64,000 nucleotides of DNA from JAZKFT01 sp963845495 (GTDB lineage Bacteria; Bacteroidota; Bacteroidia; Chitinophagales; Chitinophagaceae): contig CAWJTH010000132.1 of NCBI GenBank assembly GCA_963845495.1, forward strand, positions 1 to 64,000, in the 5' to 3' direction. Below the pieces are notes generated by a model. It saw nothing but the letters and a program-made list of their open reading frames with translations, ran no database searches and had not been told where the DNA came from. The position numbers and the translations under genes are program-made. Within the stretch, counting starts at the first letter, position 1. Every line of letters starts with the position of its first letter. This document shows, piece by piece, positions 41,723 to 50,356 of this stretch.

Positions 41723-42436
41723 ATGGAAAGCGTCGATCAATCAATATATCTGCAGCGTCGCGGTTTTATTAAAAAAGGTTTGCTGGTAACATTGTCTGGT
41801 TCGGTTGGGCTAGGCTTCTTATCGGCTTGTAAAGACAAAGATGATGATGAAGGCCAAAAAGTTTCGCCGCCAGAAGATTTAATGCAAGAGCATGGTTTGT
41901 TGAATAGGATTTTACTGATTTATGATGCTTGTAACCAGCATTTAATCAACAAACAAAATTTTCCTAAAGATGCTTTGGCGGATGCTGCAACTATCATTCG
42001 GGTATTTGTAGAAGATTATCATGAAAAACAAGAAGAAGATTATTTATTTCCCCGGTTTAAGAAAGCAAATCAATTAACAGATTTGGTACAGGTGCTTTTA
42101 CAGCAGCACAATGCTGGCAGAACCATAACGGATGAAATTATGCAATTGACGAAAAATGCTTCCACAACTGACGTTGAAAATCAAAAATTATCACAATTGC
42201 TTACAAAATTTAATACCATGTACCGGCCACACGAAGCAAGGGAAGACACAATTTTATTTCCTGCATTCCGAAAAATTGTTTCCAAACATGAATACGACAG
42301 CTTGGGCGAAGAATTTGAAAAAAACGAACAAAAACGCTTTGGAAAAGATGGTTTTGAAACGATGGTGGAAAAAGTGGCTACTATTGAAAAGCGTTTAAAT
42401 ATTTATGAATTAAGCCAATTTACACCACAAATATAG
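41723..42436 (+). CDS. Hemerythrin-domain lipoprotein with Tat-type signal
   Basis: A 237-residue protein. The N-terminus has QRRGFIKKG (twin-arginine type), a hydrophobic stretch and the lipobox FLSAC, suggesting Tat export and lipid anchoring. A hemerythrin-type HHE bundle follows (about 55-215): EHGLLNRILL, DYHEKQEEDYLFPRF, QQHNAGRTI, YRPHEAREDTILFPAF. These carry the His/Glu set for a di-iron centre binding O2 or NO. It is followed by the His-rich protein gene about 110 bases later; a functional link is not shown. Confidence 0.88.
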   Translation: MESVDQSIYLQRRGFIKKGLLVTLSGSVGLGFLSACKDKDDDEGQKVSPPEDLMQEHGLLNRILLIYDACNQHLINKQNFPKDALADAATIIRVFVEDYHEKQEEDYLFPRFKKANQLTDLVQVLLQQHNAGRTITDEIMQLTKNASTTDVENQKLSQLLTKFNTMYRPHEAREDTILFPAFRKIVSKHEYDSLGEEFEKNEQKRFGKDGFETMVEKVATIEKRLNIYELSQFTPQI

Positions 42437-42545
42437 ATTGTATAAATATTTGTTACTAATGTTTTTTTTATATTGTTCTTTTTTGTTCTTGGCACGGCTT
42501 TTTTAGCTGGACTAACTGATTGTTAACCATTTAAAAAAAATTGTT

Positions 42546-42845
42546 ATGGCAAGTAAACATCATGATGCAGCTGCAAAACATCACGAAGAAGCAGCAAAAC
42601 ATCATAAGCAAGCATCAACGCACAGTAAAGAAGGCAACGACGAAAAAGCTGCCCACCATGCACAGGCTGCACAAGCACATCGTAAACAAGCTGGCAAACA
42701 TGCTACAAAAGCAGCGGCTACCCATGCTAAAAAAGCAGGGACAATGCAAGATGACGATATGAACAGCGGCGGTAGCGGTGGTGCTGGAAACGGCAAATCA
42801 ACTGACAAAGCAAATGGTAAAGTTGGGGCGAACAGCATGTCTTAA
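42546..42845 (+). CDS. His/Ala/Lys-rich small protein, unknown function
   Basis: A 99-residue soluble protein built of HH-x-x-A-A-K type repeats (MASKHHDAAAKHHEEAAKHH, KAAHHAQAAQAHRKQAGKHA), with a glycine-rich end (SGGSGGAGNG). It contains about 15 histidines and should be helical and able to bind metal ions. I do not know a named family. It follows the hemerythrin lipoprotein and ends at a strong terminator. The His spacing suggests metal storage or buffering (inference). Confidence 0.7.
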   Translation: MASKHHDAAAKHHEEAAKHHKQASTHSKEGNDEKAAHHAQAAQAHRKQAGKHATKAAATHAKKAGTMQDDDMNSGGSGGAGNGKSTDKANGKVGANSMS

Positions 42846-42857
42846 TTTTTCCGATTA

Positions 42858-42893
42858 TAAGAAAGGGGAACCAAATTTTGGTTCCCCTTTCTT
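42858..42893. terminator. Strong bidirectional terminator
   Basis: AAGAAAGGGGAACCAAA / TTTGGTTCCCCTTTCTT, nearly perfect with a 2-base loop and a T run, after the His-rich gene and facing the convergent HupE-like gene. Confidence 0.9.
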
Positions 42894-42943
42894 ATTTTTA
42901 AAGATAAATGGTTATGAAAAAAATTTAACCAAAGCATTTTGTA

Positions 42944-43633
42944 TTAAACAAAAAACACCCGTTGAATTGTCCAGAACAGTGCAATTAACCCAATTGCGAT
43001 GGACATCGGGTAAACTACTTTCTTTCTATACCAAGGTTGTTTACCCAACGGGATGCCAAGTAAAACAAAAAAAGCAACGATGATCGTAATTTGTCCTAAT
43101 TCAACCCCAACATTAAAAGACAAAATTGACAAAGCGAATTTATTGCTGGGCAAACCAATTTCATTTAACGAGCTGGCGAAGCCCATTCCATGTATCAGGC
43201 CAAACATAAAAACAATTAGTATCCGCCAAGGTTTTAACTCGGTTAGCAGCAGGTTTTCAATGGCAATAAATAAAATGGATAAAGCAATAATCGGCTCTAC
43301 TACTGCACTTGGCGCCACAATAATATTCTTCATGCTAAGTGCCAACGTAATGGAATGCGCCACGGTAAAAGCGGTTGCTTGCCAAAGGATTGTTTTTATT
43401 TTAGTGCTTAATAAACAAAGACCGACTACGAATAAAATATGGTCGAAACCTTGAGGTAAAATATGCGTGTAGCCCAATTTTAAGTAAAAAGAAACCACAT
43501 CTTTGGTGGGTGCTTTTTCTAACGCATAATTGATGGTGTGGGCAAGCGCAGCACTGGGTTTTAGCATTAAAGCAATGGCCATAATCAAATATGGCCATGC
43601 GTTTATTTTGTTCTTTTTAGTTAAATTATCCAT
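42944..43633 (-). CDS. HupE/UreJ family membrane protein
   Basis: A 229-residue protein with about six membrane helices. Segments YTHILPQGFDHILFVVGLCL and FTVAHSITLALSM contain the conserved His-Asp and His residues of the HupE/UreJ_2 group, and FMFGLIHGMGFASSL is another hallmark. Members transport metals such as nickel or cobalt or serve hydrogenase/urease assembly, but no hydrogenase or urease gene is near, so the role is open. The TPR gene lies upstream on the same strand with a 17-base gap, so the two may be co-transcribed. Confidence 0.85.
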   Translation of the reverse strand: MDNLTKKNKINAWPYLIMAIALMLKPSAALAHTINYALEKAPTKDVVSFYLKLGYTHILPQGFDHILFVVGLCLLSTKIKTILWQATAFTVAHSITLALSMKNIIVAPSAVVEPIIALSILFIAIENLLLTELKPWRILIVFMFGLIHGMGFASSLNEIGLPSNKFALSILSFNVGVELGQITIIVAFFVLLGIPLGKQPWYRKKVVYPMSIAIGLIALFWTIQRVFFV

Positions 43634-43650
43634 GCAATGTTTTAAAGATA

Positions 43651-44997
43651 CTACAAAAATTGCATGTTTAATTTTGATTCGTTTCGCAGGTCGTAACCAA
43701 TATACGATGGGTTGGCGGCAACCTGTTGCAACAAGTTTTTAGCGGTGGCTTTATCGCCAGCTTTGGCATAAATCAAGCCTGCACGGGCAAGCAACGTAGG
43801 ATTTTTAGAATTGGTTTTTAACGCCGTTTTTATATAAGGAACGGCCTTCGCAAATTCGCCACGGTTGTATAAAACCCAAGCTACAGTTTCATTTACATCA
43901 ATGTTGTCAGGGCGGCGGTTATATTCCAGCATAGCATGGTCTAAAGCTTTATCGTTGTCTTTAACTTTAAGATAAGCGTAGGCTAATTCGCGGTCAGAAT
44001 AGTGGCCAACGGTTCCGTCATCACTGCTCGATTGCGAGTTTGCGGTCAAATCTTCAATTACTTTTTTCATCAGTTTGTCAGCTTTGTCGGTATTTCCGCT
44101 TAAACGGTATGCATCCGATAAATCTTCTTCAATCGAAAAATCGTTGATGGTAGAATCGGCCGTTTCAAAATATTTTATGGCGGTTGGATAATCGCCATTT
44201 GCCAAGGCATTGCGGCCTAATCCTGCCAAAGCATACGGATAATTTGGGCGCATAGCCAGCGATGTGTTGTACAAAGTATCGGCCGATTTGTAATCGCCTA
44301 TTTTTTCGTATAAATTGCCTAGTTGAGTGCGTGTCCATTCGGTGTGTTCATCGCCTTGGCCGCCTGCTTCCACGGCCATTTTCATAGCTTCGATAGCGCT
44401 TTTGTAGTTGCCGAAAATCTCCCGTAAATAAGAAGCCCTGGAATAGGAAGTAAGATCGGGCCTGATGGAAATCATTTTATCCGCATTTGTTATTGCCGAA
44501 TCATATTTTCCCATCTCAACTTCCCCATCTACCAACAAACCGTACACATAGGCATTGTTGGGATTTACTTGCTGTGCTTGTTGCGCCACCTGCAACCCAT
44601 CGGCAAAATGGTGTTGCGACATATAAATAAGCGATTTAAAAACCAAAGCGCCAAAGTTTTGTGGTTGATAAGTCAATACTGTATTGGCGCATTTCATGCC
44701 AGCTTTATCGTAGTAAGCAAAATTGCCGGTTTCGCGGGCCTCCTGTATGTAAAGGGAAGTTAGCTTCAACAACGATTTTACATCGGTAGGGTTTTCTTTG
44801 ATGGCAGCCATATATTCGGCAGCTTTTGTTTTAACCAGTCTAAATTCGGCGGTTGTGTCAGACGGGCCCTTGCGTTCTAAAATGGGATAAATAATTGTTT
44901 CGTCCTCTTTCTTTTTGTTTTGGTATTTCCAAATGATGCCTGCAATGGCTACAACAAAAAGCACAATGCAAAGCATGTAAATGCGGTTCTTTTTCAT
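43651..44997 (-). CDS. Tetratricopeptide repeat protein, membrane-anchored
   Basis: A 448-residue protein with N-terminal membrane anchor (about 5-23, IYMLCIVLFVVAIAGIIW) and about ten TPR repeats. Examples are GDYKSADTLYNTSLAMRPNY, PYALAGLGRNALANGDYPTA and LAYAYLKVKDNDKALDHAML. TPRs make protein interaction surfaces; the partner is unknown. Located upstream of the HupE-like gene, 17 bases apart, suggesting a common transcript. No catalytic domain is visible. Confidence 0.88.
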   Translation of the reverse strand: MKKNRIYMLCIVLFVVAIAGIIWKYQNKKKEDETIIYPILERKGPSDTTAEFRLVKTKAAEYMAAIKENPTDVKSLLKLTSLYIQEARETGNFAYYDKAGMKCANTVLTYQPQNFGALVFKSLIYMSQHHFADGLQVAQQAQQVNPNNAYVYGLLVDGEVEMGKYDSAITNADKMISIRPDLTSYSRASYLREIFGNYKSAIEAMKMAVEAGGQGDEHTEWTRTQLGNLYEKIGDYKSADTLYNTSLAMRPNYPYALAGLGRNALANGDYPTAIKYFETADSTINDFSIEEDLSDAYRLSGNTDKADKLMKKVIEDLTANSQSSSDDGTVGHYSDRELAYAYLKVKDNDKALDHAMLEYNRRPDNIDVNETVAWVLYNRGEFAKAVPYIKTALKTNSKNPTLLARAGLIYAKAGDKATAKNLLQQVAANPSYIGYDLRNESKLNMQFL

Positions 44998-45183
44998 TTA
45001 TTGGATATTAGGTATAAGCAATCTTGGTTCAGCGTCTAAAGATACCCGGTTATATCGGCATACAACCGGGTGTTTGTTTTAAAGGATAAATGTCTTTTGT
45101 TTGATATACGTAACAAGCTAAGAGAACGTTTTAATTCTTAAAATAATAAATAATTGAATGATTCGAACGCTTTATAAAAGCAA

Positions 45184-45208
45184 CAAAGCCGATAATTTAT
45201 CGGCTTTG
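45184..45208 (-). terminator. Hairpin after the DUF4331/T9SS gene
   Basis: CAAAGCCGAT / ATCGGCTTTG, perfect 10-bp stem, loop of five, 26 bases beyond the stop of the large DUF4331 gene. The T tract on the minus side is short (TTGCTTTTAT), so it is a moderate candidate. Confidence 0.6.
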
Positions 45209-45233
45209 TCATTTTTATTCCCAAGTAACCAGA

Positions 45234-48200
45234 TTATTGTTTGATGAGTTTTACTTTTCTAACATTACCGCCCTGTAATATTTCCACAATGTAAAGGCCG
45301 CTAGGTTTGTTGGTTAAATCAACCATAAAGTTGTAGCCAGAAATGCCGGATTGAGTAGAAATTACATTGCCGGAAACGCCCATTAAGCGAACAGTTGCAT
45401 TGGTAAGCGATTGCTGAACCCCAATAGTGGTTAAGCCGCGAACCGGATTTGGATAAGCTGTAATGGCATCAGGTAATGCAGTTGTACTACCAATGGCAGA
45501 TGTACGGACCGCAGGTAATGTTGATAAACCAGAACCGCAACTTGCAAGGTCGCCGCGGATACTGCCGATAACACCTGCTGGCGTTATACCGGTTGCACCC
45601 ATCTTTGTTAAGGTGCCAGCATAATCACCGGATGATAAAATATCTGTTTTATAGATATCGCCACCAGTAAAGAATACCATAATGCTGCCATTTGCCGTGG
45701 TTGAAATACCGGATACTTCGTTATTGCTTGCTCCCAAACCACTAAAAGATGAGTAGCAAGTTGCAACCCCTGTACCTGGATTGATACCGAAGAGCTGATC
45801 AACATATTGGCCATTTGTTGATTTAAATGCCTCGAACAAGTAAATGTTTTTGTAAACATTGCTGTAGGTAATATCTTCAAACCCAGTACCTGCCGCAGCG
45901 CCAACGTTAGAAGAATAGGTAGCAGAAATGTTGGATAAGAAACCAGCGCAATTGGCATTACTAAAATTAATCTTAGTCCATGTTGGTGAAAGCGCTGCCG
46001 TTCCTGATGTAAGTGCGGCCACATTGTTAATTTTACCGATGTAAAAAGTGCTAGCTTTAAACGTAAGGTTGGTATAAGAATAAGCACCTGTAACAGCGGT
46101 ATAATAATAATTGCCTTGATCGTCAAAAGTACCAGCGGCACCATTTACATAAGCAATATTATCGCCACTACTTAAGGCGGGCGTAGGCAATGTTCCTACC
46201 GGATAATTGGCATAATTGCTACCGATGCGGTAAAGCAAAGCCGTCATTGCGGTGCCTGCAGAATTAGTTGTGTCGCGGATGGCGTATAAAAGTTGATCCA
46301 CATAATTTAAGCCAGCGCCGTTCACATCAATATTTCTTCCCGTTGGCATATCTTTCAACGGGCCGCCAGCAATAGGTGTTGCTTTGCCGGTGGTAGTATC
46401 AACGTTATAAATGGTTATAGGTTCGCCATTGTAAGTATTATAACCTGGCCTTGCCACTGCAAGGTTTATGTTAGGGCAACCCATAAAGGCAAATGGTACG
46501 CCAGGTTGTGGTGTTTCGGGATTAACCGGTCCAACAAAAGAAGCACCAACAAAACCTCTCCAAGGCGCTTGCACATACGGGAAACATGCTTTAAAAGTAG
46601 TATCGTTGTGGGTAACGCCAGCATTAAAGCCCAATACATTCATTAATTGTGGTGTAACGGGAGAACCGGTTCCAGGGTAATCATCATACCAAAGACCAAT
46701 AGCTGCTAAAACCACACCACCTACAGCTTGCAATTCAATAGTAGTTACGTCGTCTTCCAACCTTCTACCATTAGGAAAACCATCCATATTGGGGATAAAT
46801 TGAAGTGCCGGGTTTGTAAACCTACTATCTGTAAGCCCAAGCACCGCTGCGCCAACTAAACCTAAAGTACTAAAATCGGGGCTGTTTCTTGGTGTAACGG
46901 GTACGGCCATATTCAACCTAAGCATATCGCCAAAAGTTGGCAAAAAGTTATTAATAAAAGGCTTACCTGCAGCCAATGGATCACCATTTTTGCCCGTAGC
47001 CAGTTGATAAGGACGCAAATTAGGGACACCAGTATTAAATATCGGCAAAAGATCTACGGCACGTGGACTCATGGTATCGGGAAGTAAATAATCACCAAAA
47101 GCCGCTTGAGCCAAAGCAGTACCGTTTAAAGCTGCTGAACCTTTTAATCCAGCCAAACCTTTTTTCCCATTCCTAAAGTCGAATGCGCCCAATGATTTTG
47201 TTTGGATGCGCAATGCTGAAAGCCCAGGAACGTTCATACCAAATTTGGAATCATCCATGTACAAAGCCAATTCAGGATTTTTAAAGAACTTGGCGAATGC
47301 TGTATCACCAGTGCTGTTGGTAATGGTTCCGTTCCACTTGTCTTTTTGTCCGATGGGAATAACCGCTTCGTTTGTAAGGGGCATGCCTAAACGAGAAACC
47401 TGCACCCAATTGCCTGCTGAAGTTCCCTTGCCGCCGGTTGAATCAAAAGTGGTCATAGTTTGACGGCTTGCGCTGGCATAAACGCCTATTACAAAGTTTG
47501 GATCAAGGATGCTGGTAGCCTGTTTAGTGGTTAAACCGCTTTGTTGAAGCGAACTAACCGGCACTTCAATTACTAAACTATGGCAATTGTATTTGGCCAA
47601 ACCGTCGCGACCTGTTTTGCGGAAACCGCCTACATCAAAAGCACCACCAAGGTCTACAAAAAACGGATCGTCAATTGGCCCTGCAAATACTTTTTCACCT
47701 GTGGTTGCCATCATAACAGCCCTGTTCATTAAAGTGTCATAATTAGGAACATTTAAGCCCAGCACCGGATTGTCGATGGAACGTGGGCCAATATTGTTGG
47801 CAGGAACTATACCGTTTGTAATAATGGTGGTAAATACACCGGCATTGTTGCCCTTTTCCAGCGTGTAGGTTGTTTTTAAATTTTGTTGACCCAACCTAAT
47901 ATTGAAAAAGGTAGTCGGATCCTGATTCATATTATGGAACGTAAAACGATAAGTAATATCATCGCCAGCAGTACCAGCTTGGTTTTTTACGTGAATTTCA
48001 TACCTGATGTTTTCACCGAAGGTGTAATAATTAGGGCCGCCTGCCGGATGTTCAAAAGGAATATAATTTGCAATCAACACAATTTTTGTGGTATCGCATG
48101 GGCTTTTAAAGGCGTACACGTCGGTATTATCGGCCAACGGGTCGGCGGTAATCAATGGCGCTTCCCTATGCGAAGAAGCATGAAGAGCGAATTGGTTCAG

Positions 48201-48248
48201 TATTCCACAAACCAATAACGCTACAAATAGTTTTATAGATCTTTTCAT
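45234..48248 (-). CDS. DUF4331 protein with type IX secretion C-terminal domain
   Basis: A 1004-residue secreted protein. Signal peptide to about residue 25, DUF4331 domain (about 25-560; starts SSHREAPLITADPLADNTDV), a beta-propeller-like region (about 600-910; GRNIDVNGAGLNYVDQLLYA, VYKNIYLFEAF) and a T9SS sorting domain (about 925-1004; TAYPNPVRGLTTIG to GNVRKVKLIKQ). The T9SS domain means export across the outer membrane and surface or extracellular location. The next gene is a paralogue without this end. The function of DUF4331 is unknown; no catalytic motif is evident. Confidence 0.9.
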   Translation of the reverse strand: MKRSIKLFVALLVCGILNQFALHASSHREAPLITADPLADNTDVYAFKSPCDTTKIVLIANYIPFEHPAGGPNYYTFGENIRYEIHVKNQAGTAGDDITYRFTFHNMNQDPTTFFNIRLGQQNLKTTYTLEKGNNAGVFTTIITNGIVPANNIGPRSIDNPVLGLNVPNYDTLMNRAVMMATTGEKVFAGPIDDPFFVDLGGAFDVGGFRKTGRDGLAKYNCHSLVIEVPVSSLQQSGLTTKQATSILDPNFVIGVYASASRQTMTTFDSTGGKGTSAGNWVQVSRLGMPLTNEAVIPIGQKDKWNGTITNSTGDTAFAKFFKNPELALYMDDSKFGMNVPGLSALRIQTKSLGAFDFRNGKKGLAGLKGSAALNGTALAQAAFGDYLLPDTMSPRAVDLLPIFNTGVPNLRPYQLATGKNGDPLAAGKPFINNFLPTFGDMLRLNMAVPVTPRNSPDFSTLGLVGAAVLGLTDSRFTNPALQFIPNMDGFPNGRRLEDDVTTIELQAVGGVVLAAIGLWYDDYPGTGSPVTPQLMNVLGFNAGVTHNDTTFKACFPYVQAPWRGFVGASFVGPVNPETPQPGVPFAFMGCPNINLAVARPGYNTYNGEPITIYNVDTTTGKATPIAGGPLKDMPTGRNIDVNGAGLNYVDQLLYAIRDTTNSAGTAMTALLYRIGSNYANYPVGTLPTPALSSGDNIAYVNGAAGTFDDQGNYYYTAVTGAYSYTNLTFKASTFYIGKINNVAALTSGTAALSPTWTKINFSNANCAGFLSNISATYSSNVGAAAGTGFEDITYSNVYKNIYLFEAFKSTNGQYVDQLFGINPGTGVATCYSSFSGLGASNNEVSGISTTANGSIMVFFTGGDIYKTDILSSGDYAGTLTKMGATGITPAGVIGSIRGDLASCGSGLSTLPAVRTSAIGSTTALPDAITAYPNPVRGLTTIGVQQSLTNATVRLMGVSGNVISTQSGISGYNFMVDLTNKPSGLYIVEILQGGNVRKVKLIKQ

Positions 48249-48268
48249 AAAAGTTTTTTATTGGTTTG

Positions 48269-50038
48269 TTAGAATTTAGGTTGCAATGTGTAATCGTAAC
48301 CTCTCCAAGGCGTTTGCACATAAGGGAAAGCCGCCTTAAACGTTGTATCGTTATGGGTTGGCCCAGCCGTAAATCCTAGCACACTTTGTAAAGCAGGCGT
48401 AACCGGACTTGGTGAAAAACCTGGACGATAATCATCATACCAAAGACCAACCGCAGCAAGTACCACACCGCTAACAGCTTGTAATTCAATGGTTGTTACA
48501 TCGTCTTCCAACCTACGCCCGTTGGGGAAGCCATCCATATTAGGAATATTTTGCAAACCCGTATTGTTGGCATAAGTTGAATTGGTAAGACCAAGCACCG
48601 CAGCATACACCAATCCTAAGGAGTTGAAGTTTGGATCGTTGCGGGGTGTTGGCGGAACGGCCATATTCAATCGCAACATATCAGTACCGGTTGGTAAAAA
48701 GTTGTTGATAAATGGTTTACCAACAGCCAAAGGATTGCCGTTTTTGCCGGTTGCCAATTGGTAAGGAGGCAAATTTGGAACGCCAAAGTTGAAAATTGGT
48801 AATAAATCAACCGCCCTTGGGCTCATGCTATCTGGCAATAATAAATCACCAAAAGCGGCTTGTGATAAAGCTGTGCCATTTAATGCAGGCGATCCCTTTA
48901 AACCATACAAACCTTTTCTGCCATTTCTAAAGTCAAAAGCACCAAGCGATGCAGTTTGGATGCGCAATTGGTTTAACGAAGGAACCGCACCACCAAATTT
49001 AGAATCATCCATGTATAAGGCCAATTCTGGGTTTTTAAAATAAGGGTAGAATGCTGTGTCGCCATGGTTATATGGATTGTTCGCATTCCATTTGTCTTTC
49101 ATACCAACTGGAATAACCGCTTCGTTGGTAAGCGGCATACCCAACCTTGAAACTTGTACCCAATTGCCGGTATAGCTTGGTGCGGTGCCTGCAACCAATG
49201 TTTTTATTTGCTGGCGGCTTGCACTGGCCCAAACGCCAATTACATAGTCGGGATCCAAAATAGTAGTAGGCGAGTTCATGCCACTTTTCTGTAACGTGCT
49301 AATTGGTATTTTTAAAGCAATGGTATGCACATTGTAGCGGGCCAATCCATCTTTAGTAGGATTGGTGCTATTGCCTTCTGGCCTAAAATTACCGACATCA
49401 AATGCGCCGCCTAAATCAACAAAAAAGGGATCGTCGATAGGGCCACAAAAAATTTGTTCGCCACCGCCGCCAGTTGCTGGCGTAATGGCATTTGTCATAA
49501 TAGTATTATATGGCATGCCCAAACCAATACCCGCACTGTCAATGGAACGTGGGCCGATGTTGGCAGGTGGCACAATTCCACCGGTAACGATGTCAATCCA
49601 AGTATTACCACCGTCTATGCTTTTTTGGCATAAATACGTTGTTTTAAGATTTTGTTTATTCAATCGGATATTGAAAAAAGTGGTGGTGTCTTGATTTGCA
49701 GTGGTAAAAGTGAAACGATAGGTGATATCGTCTCCGGCGGTGGTAGTTTTGTTTTTAATGTGGATTTCGTAGCGGATGTTTTGGCCAAACGTGTAATAGT
49801 TTGGGCCACCCTCAGGCAGTTCGAAAGGGATGTAGTTAGCAATAATGGTAACAGTGTTTGCATCTGCGGCGGCCGGGCTACGGAATGCGTACACATCCGT
49901 ATTGTCCGCCAAGGGATCGTTTGAAATTAATGGCGCTTCCCGATGAGAGGAAGCATTGGCAAACATGGAAACAAAAATGGCACAACAAACGGTCAAGCCA
50001 ATTTTCCAACCATACTTTTCTTGTAATCGTTTTTTCAT
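48269..50038 (-). CDS. DUF4331 protein, short paralogue
   Basis: A 589-residue exported protein, paralogous to the downstream one: SSHREAPLISNDPLADNTDV against SSHREAPLITADPLADNTDV, with the same order of segments up to the TPWRGY motif, where it ends (WRGYDYTLQPKF). It lacks the propeller-like part and the sorting domain, so it probably stays in the periplasm or outer membrane. Signal peptide MKKRLQEKYGWKIGLTVCCA... The paralogue begins 20 bases after its stop, so one transcript is likely. The pair suggests duplication with addition or loss of the C-terminal half. Confidence 0.9.
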   Translation of the reverse strand: MKKRLQEKYGWKIGLTVCCAIFVSMFANASSHREAPLISNDPLADNTDVYAFRSPAAADANTVTIIANYIPFELPEGGPNYYTFGQNIRYEIHIKNKTTTAGDDITYRFTFTTANQDTTTFFNIRLNKQNLKTTYLCQKSIDGGNTWIDIVTGGIVPPANIGPRSIDSAGIGLGMPYNTIMTNAITPATGGGGEQIFCGPIDDPFFVDLGGAFDVGNFRPEGNSTNPTKDGLARYNVHTIALKIPISTLQKSGMNSPTTILDPDYVIGVWASASRQQIKTLVAGTAPSYTGNWVQVSRLGMPLTNEAVIPVGMKDKWNANNPYNHGDTAFYPYFKNPELALYMDDSKFGGAVPSLNQLRIQTASLGAFDFRNGRKGLYGLKGSPALNGTALSQAAFGDLLLPDSMSPRAVDLLPIFNFGVPNLPPYQLATGKNGNPLAVGKPFINNFLPTGTDMLRLNMAVPPTPRNDPNFNSLGLVYAAVLGLTNSTYANNTGLQNIPNMDGFPNGRRLEDDVTTIELQAVSGVVLAAVGLWYDDYRPGFSPSPVTPALQSVLGFTAGPTHNDTTFKAAFPYVQTPWRGYDYTLQPKF

Positions 50039-50190
50039 GGTGATTGGATTTAAGTTTTAACTAAATGTTAAAATCTGTGTCAGGTACGAAAAAAATAAAA
50101 GCATGGACTTAAATCTTTAAATTTTTTATGATAGAATTTTTATTAATTGTAATGATGTTGGATGGCCTGTCGAAATAACTGAATACCGGC

Positions 50191-50281
50191 ATGTTGCCGT
50201 AGGGGCGGCCCTCGTGGCCGCCCAAACGCGGTTATCCAATTTTACCGTCAGGCGGCCATAAGGGCCGCCCTTACAACATGA
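50191..50281. repeat. GC-rich inverted repeat, GGGCGGCC type
   Basis: Left arm CATGTTG...TAGGGGCGGCCCTC...GGCCGCC (50191-50223), right arm GGCGGCCATAAGGGCCGCCC...CAACATG (50252-50281). They pair over about 30 bases. GC-rich against an AT-rich background, so it stands out. Located upstream of the DUF4331 genes, downstream of susD. The rest of 50039-50356 shows only the terminator below. Confidence 0.85.
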
Positions 50282-50293
50282 CGTAGGGGCATA

Positions 50294-50328
50294 AAAAAAG
50301 GGAGAACCGAATGAGTTCTCCCTTTTTT
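50294..50328 (-). terminator. Rho-independent terminator of the susCD operon
   Basis: AAAAAAGGGAGAAC / GTTCTCCCTTTTTT, perfect 14-bp stem, 6-base loop, with T run on the minus strand, 29 bases past the SusD stop. It also works in the reverse orientation. Confidence 0.9.
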
Positions 50329-50356
50329 AAAATTATTCAATAAAACTGCTTGATAA

